Source: Przewalskia tangutica (Eukaryota > Streptophyta > Magnoliopsida > Solanales > Solanaceae). Taken from it: a stretch of DNA of 64,000 nt. A program made the position numbers and the translations under genes. How positions within the stretch are numbered: the first letter of the stretch is position 1; every line of letters begins with the position of its first letter. Positions 1-9,486 of this stretch are shown here, in pieces. The notes under the pieces were generated by a model that was given only the letters and a program-made list of their open reading frames with translations, had not been told where the DNA came from and did not search any database. The DNA is taken from NCBI GenBank assembly GCA_029844215.1, contig JAQGDG010000048.1, forward strand, positions 806,001 through 870,000, in the 5' to 3' direction.

Positions 1-296
1 CTATCCCCCATTCACTAGAGGTTCGTCACATAAGCCAAAGTATTCCTACTGTACAATCTTCCCTATTGATCTTACACTCTCATGGGGCAATTACTACGTG
101 TGAACTCTACACAACTATAGTCTCAGTTCACTTACCATTCTTGTCAATATTTTTAACTTCTCACTTTACTAATCAAGGTATCCCTACCTCTGGGGTACTA
201 TCACTTTACAACTCTAGCAATAAAGGGAAAACATATACGCTAGGGTAAAATCTGAATCTATCAATGCACGTATGATTCAAAAGAATCGAAATATAC
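1..296 (-). other. Element C post-gag non-coding segment
   Basis: This segment follows gag on the minus strand, starting at a CAG|GTATAT junction (297-299 and 291-296). No protease or RT motif is visible in any frame. The same CAG|GTATAT junction follows gag in E (49303/49300) and G2 (63248/63245). This is why C is read as a gag-only element, but pol could lie further left, outside the window. Confidence 0.45.
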
Positions 297-1122
297 CTGA
301 AACCCCGTGCGATGTTGCCTCCTGATCCTGCCTAGTAGTCACGTCAGCTATGCGGTTCGAAGGACCGCCAGAACTATAAACTCCACCCTGACCTCTACCA
401 CGATCGGTGACATCCAACACCACGCTCGGGGACGACAACCGCGAGGAAAGGTAACCAACCATCGGCCTCATAGGCTGAGCCACCTTACCGATGCTCTTTC
501 TAACAGGACATTCCCACTTCTTGTGGCCCGGACAGTCACAATAAAAACAAACACCTGTGCCATAACGACATTTCCCCGAATGACACTTACCACATCTGAT
601 ACACTGAGGAATAGGTGGCCTCGACCGAGAAAGTCCTCTGCTCCTCTGAGAACCTCGACCCCTGGAGCTTGGACCGCTCTAAATACCTCGTGTCCAATCT
701 CCCGTGAATCTGCGGGGTATGTACCGGGTAGGCTGAACGATATCTCACTCATTCCGAAAGGCTGCTCGTCCAAAAACCCACCGGGATAACCAACCGGTCT
801 AGCCCTCTTACGCTGATCTCCGCGTTGGCCCTCTACCCTATGTACACCTGACTGTACTGGCTGAATAACCTCCTGCTGATGAAATTGTAGCACCGCTATC
901 TTGGTCAATAACATAACCGTTTCCCTCATGACCCTATAGTCTTCTCCTAACTGAGAAACTGGAGGCTCTGGTGCTGGGGCCTCAAAACTTGGCGCAGAAG
1001 AACTCGCCGACTGCGGAACAACATCCGGTATACCCTGGGCATAAGCCCTATCAACTCTCTGAGTTTGACTAGTAGCTCCTGCTACTCCTTTGCCCTTCTA
1101 GGCGGCCGCCTCCTCGAGGCAT
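277..1122 (-). pseudogene. gag: gag of element C (capsid/nucleocapsid), frameshifted
   Basis: Gag forms the retrotransposon particle. The start is the ATG at 1122-1120 (MPRGG...), at the same place in the leader as the gag start of D (MPPRK). The frame shifts soon after the start and again near 700. The second half reads RPPIPQCIRCGKCHSG, then a nucleocapsid zinc knuckle CFYCDCPGHKKWEC (C-X2-C-X4-H-X4-C) around 490-545, then a Ser/Gly-rich tail ending at 277. The central part lacks the conserved capsid block (SYRLRD...W) seen in E, so this gag is internally shortened as well as frameshifted. It is preceded by the primer binding site and leader hairpin. Identification as gag is firm; it is non-functional as read. 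Confidence 0.75.
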
Positions 1123-1236
1123 AATCAGAACACAAAATTACGTCAGAGAGGAATTATCTTACTAACACAACTCTAGGGCACGATCTCAGAGTGAGAAGAA
1201 TAGAAACCAACTTCTAAATATCCTGTAGCCTCCTGT

Positions 1237-1266
1237 TTATGGGTGTGGCGCGCAACACACCGATAA
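1237..1266 (-). other. Leader hairpin of element C, loop with palindromic hexamer
   Basis: On the minus strand an 11-bp stem (TTATCGGTGTG / CACACCCATAA, one C-C mismatch) closes an 8-nt loop TTGCGCGC. The hexamer GCGCGC is self-complementary. The hairpin lies about 50 nt downstream of the primer binding site and upstream of gag. Homologous hairpins occur in B, D and G1. The position and loop suggest an RNA dimerisation or packaging element; this is inference. Confidence 0.55.
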
Positions 1267-1312
1267 TCAAGACTCTACTAGACACGGTCTGTAGACATTT
1301 CGAGGACTGACT

Positions 1313-1324
1313 GCTCTGATACCA
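1313..1324 (-). other. Primer binding site of element C (tRNA-iMet type)
   Basis: The minus strand reads TGGTATCAGAGC three bases inside the LTR end at 1328. This is the usual plant initiator-Met tRNA complement that primes minus-strand DNA synthesis in Ty3/gypsy elements. Confidence 0.9.
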
Positions 1325-1984
1325 CTCTGTCACACCCCGAACCCCGGGCCCGTGACTGGTGCCCTACCTGGGCACCCTTCTACCTAACAACACAAGTAAA
1401 CTGCGAAAATTAAATAACACCTCATTTTTATTTTTTATTTTTTTTAAAAACCAACATACGTACAAGGGCAAAGCCGATAAGGCTGCCATATAATATACAT
1501 ACTCACAAGACACTACACTGTACATGAGTCCAATCCCACATATGAATACGCACTTAAGAGTTTTATCGAAATATGACGGATAAGGCCGCCGTACTCCATA
1601 ACCGCATAAAAGCTCTGCATCAAGGAACTATACCAAAAGATAAACTATCAGCAGAGGAGCTATCCAAAACTCGAGCAGGTCCTACACACGCAGATCACCA
1701 AATCTGCGTACCTAAACTCGGCGATGAACGCAGCCCGGGCGAGGTCAAGACGAAGAATGTACCAAGTATGTGAAATGCAGCATCAGTAATGAAATCATAA
1801 CAGTCTAAACAAACCAGGAGACATGTATGATAGCCAACCTACAGTACACAATACATAAGCAGTCATATCAAGTCAGGGACGCATGCCCTCAAAGTCACTA
1901 CTCAAATATAACTATGGGTCTCACGCCCATAATATCAATCATGCCCGTGGAAATCCTTCCTCACTGCCGGCAGTCCATGATATA

Positions 1985-2260
1985 ATAAAACACCAATAAG
2001 TATATCCAATGAGTATCCCTCGTGGTCGCATGCCCCGGAATCTCACATCGTATAAGCATGACCATGGGGTAATACAAACAAATCCGGGAATCAAACCCGC
2101 TCCTGGTCACATGCCCCGGAATCCCACATCGTATAAGCATGCCCAATGAGTATCTCTCGTGGTCGCATGCCCCGGAATCCCACATCGTATAAGAATGACC
2201 ATGAGGTAACACAAATAATGGAAGCATACCCGTGGAATCCCACCTCACTGTCGGTACGTC
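1985..2260 (-). repeat. Imperfect tandem repeats in C LTR
   Basis: About three imperfect units contain the phrases GCATGCCCCGGAATCCCACATC and CGTATAAGCATG, with starts near 2025, 2110 and 2165. A related repeat lies in plus-strand LTR L at 15735-16020. They belong to the LTR itself, since both copies are in the same relative place in related LTRs. Confidence 0.6.
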
Positions 2261-2361
2261 CAAGTAAACTTACAACAAGGCACCAATTCTCCAACCGAGA
2301 GTCGCGGCAACGTAATAAAACATAATACTTGTACTCAAATGCTATCACCAGCACACATTGG

Positions 2362-2590
2362 CAATTCTCAATTAAACAAGCCAAAATACTTATCAAGGCA
2401 CACGTAGAATAATTCTCAAGTAAACAAGCCAAAGTACTTATCAAGGCATATATAGAATAATTCTCAATTAAACAAGCCAAAGTACTTATCAAGGCATACA
2501 TAGAATAATTCTCAATTAAACAAGCCAAAGTACTTATCAAGGCACACATAGAATAATTCTCAATTAAACAAGCCAAAGTACTACGTACGT
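2362..2590 (-). repeat. Five-copy ~47-bp tandem repeat in C LTR
   Basis: Five near-identical units each hold the phrase AAACAAGCCAAAGTACTTAT and AGAATAATTCTCAA, at a spacing of about 47-48 bp. The minus-strand open frame across it (repeating LACLIENYS) is a by-product of the repeat and not evidence of a protein. Confidence 0.8.
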
Positions 2591-2746
2591 ACATTCTTTT
2601 CCAAAGACTCCTTTTTTATGTAAAACCCCAAGATACTAACACCCGTAGTATCAAGGTGTGTCTATTTTTCAAAGCAAGTTACTACACTTTTAGAAACTCA
2701 TTTCAAGCTTGAAACCAAGTAACTTCAATTTTTCACAATCTAGGCA

Positions 2747-2751
2747 ACTTA
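2747..2751. repeat. Target site duplication of S1 (left copy)
   Basis: ACTTA directly precedes the LTR start at 2752 and recurs as ACTTA at 9487-9491, directly after the LTR end at 9486. Confidence 0.85.
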
Positions 2752-3071
2752 TGTTATACCCCGTAGTTCTAGGGTATGTATGTGAGGATGTACGTACGAG
2801 AATACGACAGAAATTTTGGAAAGAAAGAAAGATGTGATTTTTCGACGGAAAAGTTTCCGGTTTTTGTGAAGAAAAAGGTTCGTTAATGGGAATTGGATTC
2901 CCAGATTTGGTATTTGGACTTCTTGGATTATATTAGAATTTTGAAATTTTATTTTCGGAAATGGTCACGTGGGGCCCACGGGAGAAATTTACGGTTTTGT
3001 GGGGCCCGCTTTGTTTTTGAGATTTCCGGTATTTTGGATATTTTCGGAAGACGAAATATTTTGATTTAATC

Positions 3072-3267
3072 GGGGCGACACGTGTCACCCCACGTGGCAC
3101 CCTTGGCGAAATTGGTGACGTTGGCTAGCCATGTCCCTCGCCGATTTGACCATGCCACTTGGAGAGCAAATCGTTGGCCATGTGGTGTGGTGGGACCCAC
3201 ACACACATGGCCCAATCTTGACCACACACCTTTCTTGATCTTGACCCTTGAACCCTCTATATATACC
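3072..3267 (+). promoter_or_regulatory. S1 LTR promoter: G-box palindrome and TATA box
   Basis: A dyad GGGGCGACACGTGTCACCCC (3072-3091) contains the G-box CACGTG. About 175 bp downstream is a strong TATA box, CTATATATACC (3257-3267). The same order is seen in most LTRs of the window. Confidence 0.7.
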
Positions 3268-4181
3268 CCCTTAAGTTGAAGAGTAAATCATCCCTCACTT
3301 AAGCTTTCCAAGCAAAATACTCCCTCTCTTTATGCCTTGTTCTCGTCCCCCTCCCACTTTGTGTATTGTTGTAAAATCCCAAATACCTTGGCCTAGTATC
3401 CCTAGTAGTATTCCAAAGTTATTTCAATACTAGGAGCCCGGAAATACTATTTTATTCCAATAGCCGTAAAGTGAAACCCTAGAAAAATCTTCCTAGCTTG
3501 GTTGAAGTGTTAAGAGAAGTTGTTTAGAAACTTCTAAGGGTCGCTTGGAGCGGGTTGGAGCGTAAGGAATTGGAGCTAAACGTTGCCCAGGATCGACTTA
3601 TAATCTTGGATAATTTTGGGCTTATCGAGGTAATAATCTATGTCCCCCTATTGTAATTGGATATTACATGTTGTAGTAGTTATACTTGAGTATATTATAT
3701 TGGAAGGATGATTATAAAGGATTGAACTGTATTTATATTGGACTGTACTTACAGTAGACTTGTGTAGTATTACTGTGAAGCATAATTGAACACGTCCGGT
3801 TAGACGTGTAATCCCCTGAGAGTTGTTGGCCTGGTAGCAGGCCTTGTTGGAGGGAGGTTATTTGTGTGATAGCGGGGGGGAGGTGCTACCAAATTTTCTG
3901 TAGAAAAAGGAATCTTGCAGTTAGAATATTCTACGAAGAGATCTAGGAGTTGATAGGCATTTTGTGGCCTTTATAGGTTGCAGTACTTCGAGTAGCGTAT
4001 TCTACTTGAAGAGTGGTAACGGCTAGCAGGGTTACAGTACTGGGGAGCATTTTGCTAATTGTCGATAATCGTCGCGAGGTATGTGAATCTCTTCCTATCT
4101 TTTCTAGCATGATTGTTGTGAACTATGTAGTACGGTAGACGTACATGTGCTAAGTGATTTGGTTGGTTTAGAACATAAAGT

Positions 4182-4223
4182 GTTATAACAGCTTTATGGG
4201 AAGTTAGTTATAACGACTTTATG
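4182..4223 (+). promoter_or_regulatory. Twin MYB-like motif in S1 (first pair)
   Basis: GTTATAACAGCTTTATG (4182-4198) and GTTATAACGACTTTATG (4207-4223) are spaced 25 bp. A second pair in the same LTR starts at 4515 and 4540. The TAACNG core fits the MYB recognition sequence; binding is inferred. Confidence 0.5.
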
Positions 4224-4952
4224 TAGGTAAAAGAATGGTCTATTGATTGTAGAAGTTAAGAGACTTGATCTTGAAAGATAAGAGACTTGACTTATAAACG
4301 ACTTGATTTTGAAAGTTAAGAGACTTGATTTTGAAAGATAAGAGACTTGACTTATAACGACTTGTTTTCGGAAAAAGAGAAGTAACTTGATTTTAAGTAT
4401 AGGTTACTTGTTTTGAAAAGAGTAAGTTATTTGGGTTTTAAAAGAATACTTGTCGTTGTTTTAAAAGAAAAGAGACTTGTGGAATTAAAGAGTTTTTGGT
4501 TTAGAACATAAAGTGTTATAACAGCTTTATGGGAAGTTAGTTATAACGACTTTATGAAAACAAAGGAATGGTTTTTATCATGGGTTTTAAAATGGTAACT
4601 TGACTTTAAAAGGAGAAGTGTTTTGGTCTAAAAAGAAGGCATGGTATTGTCTTAATTTGGTTTAAAAAAGAAAGTCTGGAAGTTGTTTTGGTTTAATTAT
4701 AATGTTAGTCACTTTATTTTGATACTACGGGTATCGGGTGACTTTTGTAAAAGAAAGGGATCTTCTAAAAAGAATTTAACGTACGTAGTACTTGGGGATT
4801 AAAAAACCTGAACCTTGGCATAAAATGAAAGTACCTTGAGTTGTGTGTAACTTGCGTGTGTTTTGCGTGTGATAGCCTTGTTGTGCAAGGGTTGTATCCT
4901 TATGTTACCGCGTCTCTCGATGGAGGGCCGGTCATGTTATTCTTGATTGATG

Positions 4953-5146
4953 GACATACTGACACGATGGGTGGCCCACGGGTATGTTTCCATTAGGAGT
5001 GTTATTTTGTTAATCGCTTTGGACATACTGACACGATGGGTGGCCCACGAGTATGCTTCCATTGTGATTGTTGTCTTGTTGTATCCTTTTGGACCTACTG
5101 ACACGATGGGTGGCCCACGGGTATGGTTCCATTAGGATTGTTGTTC
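4953..5146 (+). repeat. Three-copy ~70-bp tandem repeat in S1
   Basis: Units start at about 4953, 5023 and 5092 and share ACTGACACGATGGGTGGCCC. The same unit occurs on the opposite strand in G1 and G2 (53690-53975, 59440-59712), showing common ancestry of the LTR families. Confidence 0.75.
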
Positions 5147-5472
5147 CATGGACTAGCTCTCCATGAGGTTTCATCGATTCGCCTTGGTATCCGTGGTCGG
5201 CCAGATTGCCCCATCTCGTGGCTGATTCGGCCTTGGTACCTGGTAGTTAGTGTTATACCCCGTATTTCCAGAGTATGTACGTGAGGACGTACGTAGAAAA
5301 GTTTGAACTTTAAGTAGACTTGGCCGAAAATATTTTTGTGCACAACACCCGATTAGAATCGTTTTTCGACGAAACATTTTACAAAACTTGCGAAGGGAAA
5401 ATTCAGGCTATGTCATTTTTAATTTTTGCGGATTTTTCCGAGAGACGTAATATTTTGGACCAACGAGAGGGC

Positions 5473-5648
5473 GACACTTGTCACCCTCAAGTTGGTGGAG
5501 TGTGGACGGAAACCTTGCACGATTTAGGGGTCAAGTTGGTAAGATATTTTGTGAGGGATTTGTGGAGTAGGGACTAGGGGCACTGGGCAAATCTGGCCCT
5601 CCACTTGCCCCACTGCTAGATCATGGCCATTGGTTTCCTATAAATACC
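5473..5648 (+). promoter_or_regulatory. S2 LTR promoter
   Basis: GACACTTGTC (5473-5482) lies in the dyad GGGCGACACTTGTCACCCTC, and a TATA box CCTATAAATACC follows at 5637-5648. The centre is CACTTG in place of the G-box CACGTG. Confidence 0.6.
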
Positions 5649-8493
5649 CTCCCATTGTGAAGAGTTCTTCATCCACTCCTCACTTCCTTAGTCTTGAGAA
5701 CCCTCCCCTTTCGTGAGGCCTCCTGGCCGAGAGATATCACACGCCTCCTGTGGTGGCCGAGACACACCCCCTTCCTTGTAGGGCTAAGTCATGGTACCCC
5801 TTGCCTAGTTGTTCTCATAAAATACACCCTCTTGGTAGAAATACTCTCCAAGTATTGTTACTATACCCAAATACCTTAACCTTATACCTTGTAGTATTCC
5901 AAAGATACCTCTATACGTAGAGTCTAAAATACTACCTTATGTCCTTTTTGTCTCAAACCAAACACTAAGGAAAATCTTCACGCTTGGTTGAAGTATTAAG
6001 AAGAAGTTGCGTAGAACTTCTAAGGGTTGTTTGGAGCGGGTTGGAGCACCCGGAGTAGGAGCTAAACGTCGCTCAGGATCGACATTTAAACTTGGATAAT
6101 TTTGGGCTTATCGAGGTAAATATCTTGTCTCCCTTTTGTAATTGAGTATATACTATTAAAGTATAAGAATTAAGTATAAGGTATATACAAGGAAAGTATA
6201 TAAGAAGAGAATTGAACTGTACTTACATAGGACTGTATTTAAAGTAGACTTGTGAAGTTTGGCATGTGGAAGTCTTGTCCAATTTTCCGTAGAATCTTGT
6301 ATCTAGATTTATTCTACCGAGTAGTCTAGACTTTGATAGACTTGTATAACCGTTATAGGTTGAAGTACTGCGAGTAGCGTATTCTACTCGGAGGGTGGAA
6401 AAGGCTAGCCGGACTACAGTACTTTGGAGCGTTTTGCTAATAGTCGATAATCGTCGCGAGATATGTGATTCTTCCTATACTCTTGAGCATGATATTTTAA
6501 AGTATATATAGTACGGTAGACGTACGTGTGTTAACTGAATAATAATTACGGCAATGTCTTTTGACTTAATAATAATTACGCAATGTCTTTGACTTAAGCC
6601 CTGAATAATCTTGAAGTATTTCAAAAGAATCTTGAACCATTTTTAATGTAAGAGTAATACTTGGTTTTAAAAGCTTAAGAGTTATACTAGCTTTATGGGA
6701 AGTTAGGTATAACGGCTTAAGAAAGATAAAAGAAGGGTTTATTGACTTTAAGAAGATTAAGAGACTTAATCTTAAAAGATAAGAAACTTGACTTGGTTAA
6801 TTAATATGAGTTTTGTTAAAAGTGTGAAACCTCATTCGTGAGTAATGAGTACTTGGTTTTTTAAAAAGGAATAATGTTTTTGATTTCTAAATCGAATAAG
6901 TATCGAACAAACCACATCAGCTAATAAAGGGAAATGTTTTGACTAATAAAGTATTATTAAAACCAAGAGAAACTTCCATCCGCATGAAGCTAAGATGAGA
7001 CAAAATGATATTACATTTCCTAGATCATGGCTGATGTAATAAGATTGTTATGAACAAGAATAAACTACTCACACATAAGGTATATGTTTCTCAAATTGTT
7101 TTAAAGGATTAAAACTATGAACTACGAAACCTTTCGAAAAATGAGAAACTTGAACATTTGAAATTAGGCAAACTTGAACGTTTGGAAAAAAATGTTGTTA
7201 CTTGATTTTACAAAGAGAAGTGTTTTGGTTTACTTCAAAAGATAGTCACTCTATTTTTATATACTACGAGTATTGTGTGACTATTTGTGAAAGAACAGAT
7301 CTCTTAAAGAGTTAATGTATGAAGTACTTTGGGGATAAAAACCCGATCTTATTAATCATATAGTAGAAAGTACCTTGTGTGAATAACTTGATTGTGTTGG
7401 TTTGTGATAGTCTTGTAATACTTTCTTGTTGATTTGATAAGTAAACATGCTAGGATGCTACGTGTGTTATTATCTTGTAATGTTTGTGTAAAGGGGTTTT
7501 CCCTCGATTGCGCTTAAGTTGTTTAACTATCAGCCGTTATGTTGGTATTGTACCACTCACCTTGACATCATCCCGGAGGTTGTCGCCTCCGATACGGGGT
7601 AGACTCAGCGGTCCAGGTGACCTATGATTCGAGAATACCTCACGCGGTCCCGGCCTATGCGAGCTACGAGAGCTCCGTGTTAGCGTGCGCCTTTATGGTC
7701 ATGCGGTGCATGTGGCTACGCGGATTGCGAGTCCAGCGGATGCCGGAATAGCTACCGATGCGGGAATACCTCACGCGCCATCGAGTGGCCTATGCGGAGC
7801 TATGGGAAGTTCCAGGGCTAGACGCGCACATTAGATACTGCGGGCGAGTGGCCAGCTTGGAGCATGTGACGGTCTAGTCCGAGCTCATGATACAGTTTAT
7901 GACCTTGTTTGTACCGGGGTTTTAGTAGTGGCTATTCCTTCAGACTTACCCCAGACGGTTTTATGATGACACAGTGGGACCCGTGTTCATGTGTATTCCT
8001 TGGTGCTTTTATATCATGATCGCCGATGGTGAGGAAGGTATTCCACGCATGATTGATGTTGTGGGCGTGAGACCCATTGTTATATTTGAGTGATGACTTT
8101 GAGGCGTGAGTCCCCGACTTGACATGACTACTTATTTATCAGGAATCGTAGTTTGGTTATCATACATGTCTCCCGCTTTATATAGACTACTATGATTTCA
8201 TTTACGATTTTCGCCACATACTTGGTACTGTTAGATCGACCTCTTCGGAGCTGCGCTCATGCCGCAGTCGAGGTACACCGCCGTTGATCCTAGCTCTCGT
8301 GGTCACAAATGCTTGGGAAGCTCCGCTTCTCGAGGCTCATCAGGTATAGTCCCCGTCGTAGTAGGTGCTTACATTCGCGGTATGGCGGGCCTTATCCCGC
8401 CATTGTTGTCATGTCACTCTTAGAGGTCCAGTAGTACCGCTGTGGCAGAGCGTAGTGCGGATGTAATCGTCGGATTTAAGTTTTATATATTAT

Positions 8494-8503
8494 GCCGAAA
8501 GGC
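8494..8503 (+). other. GNRA mini-hairpin near S2 3' end
   Basis: GCCGAAAGGC directly follows a TATATAT-rich run. The same element is at 19834-19843 and 33287-33296 in D's two LTRs, so it is a fixed feature of this LTR family. Confidence 0.45.
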
Positions 8504-9486
8504 AAATTTTCTCGATAACTGCTTTACACTTCTTGATATTTCATGTCTTGTTTTATGTTCCATTGATTACTCGATGTATGTCTACTGGGTGCCCGGTAAG
8601 GCACCGCCACGCCCGGTTTGGTCGTGATTAGCCTCGACTTGCCCCGCTCAGGTAGTGACGGTCTCGTGACACGCCTGGTACCGTAGTTAGCCCTCGTATT
8701 GCCGGCCAGCTCGTGACACGCCTTGGTATCCGGTAGTCGGCTTCAGACTTGCCCCGTGTCGCCTTCGTGGTTTGGTTGTATAGTATTGTTAGTACGGTTG
8801 TTATGACACGTGGGACCTAGTGTTCATGTGTACTTTCGTGTGATTATATCATAGATCGCCAGCTGGCGAAGGTATTCCACGGGCATGATTGATGTTGTGG
8901 GCGTGAGACCCATTGTTATACTTGAGTAATGACTTTGAGGCGTGAGTCCCCGACTTGACATGATCGTTATATATTATGGATCGTAGTTTGGTTATCATAC
9001 ATGTCTCCCGCTTTATATAGACTATTATGATTTCATTTACGATTTTACGCTTCACATACTTGGTACTTGCATCGACCTCCCCGGGGCTGCGTTCATGCCG
9101 CAGTGAGAGGTACATCGGTTGTGGATCCGCGCCTTAGGATCACAGTCATTTTTGGGAAGCTCCGCTTCTGAGGCTTATCTTTGGTATAGTCCACTGTCGC
9201 GTAGTTACTTGTATTCTGTGGTATGGCGGGGCCCTGTCCCGTCATAGTTATGGTTACATTCTTAGAGGTCTGTAGTACTGTTGTGGGCAGGGTTTTGTAA
9301 AAGGATTTAACTGTTCAGTTTGATATATGTATATATTCAGGAAGGTGACCGTTTTGGTTAGCCTGGTTCATGCTTTATGACTTGTCTCATGTTTTAGTTT
9401 TTATTTCTGCTGATTTTCTCTGATGTTGTATCACTAGGGTGCCCGGGGTAAGGCACCAGTCACGGGCCCGGGATCGGGTCGTGACA

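Larger units (their letters stand above)
1328..2751 (-). mobile_element. Element C 5' LTR, 3' portion (before S1 insertion)
   Basis: The minus strand ends ...GGTGTGACA at 1328, with the conserved run GGGCCCG...CAGTCACGGGCC just inside. This segment holds the R/U5-type end of the LTR, including tandem repeats at about 1985-2260 and 2362-2590. It stops at 2751, where S1 inserted, and resumes at 9487. The five bases ACTTA (2747-2751) are duplicated at 9487-9491. No gene is present; the short open frames here are repeat translations. Confidence 0.85.
5251..8629 (+). mobile_element. S2: solo LTR nested in S1
   Basis: It starts TGTTATACCCCGTATTTCC at 5251 and ends ...TTTGGTCGTGA near 8629, just after the typical GGGTGCCCGGTAAGGCACC block. 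GTTAG precedes the start (5246-5250) and TTAG follows the end. The missing bases (CA of the terminus and G of the duplication) form one lost CAG triplet, fitting the CAG loss seen elsewhere. The sequences on both sides belong to the same repeat of S1 (GGTACCTGGTAGTTAG / TTAGCCTCGACTTGCC). It is of the same family as D's LTR but about 0.9 kb longer. Confidence 0.75.
2752..9486 (+). mobile_element. S1: solo LTR (Ty3/gypsy) in C's LTR, itself interrupted by S2
   Basis: The LTR begins TGTTATACCCCGTAG at 2752 and ends ...GGGTCGTGACA at 9486. A perfect 5-bp duplication ACTTA flanks it and no internal region is present, which is the signature of a solo LTR left by LTR-LTR recombination. S2 (5251-8629) sits in it; without S2 it is about 3.36 kb. 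Its U3 sequence matches the minus-strand LTR of E (45429-48359), including the promoter region, so both belong to one family. No gene is present. Confidence 0.88.

Noticed and set aside
2091..2594. Minus-strand 167-codon open frame with repeating LACLIENYS
   Set aside because: It is the translation of a ~47-bp tandem repeat inside C's LTR. No start context or domain supports a protein.
5095..5377. Minus-strand open frames at 5095-5377 and similar ones at 17484-17969 and 30894-31384
   Set aside because: They are antisense readings of the first 500 bp of D-family LTRs and recur wherever that LTR occurs. Nothing suggests translation.
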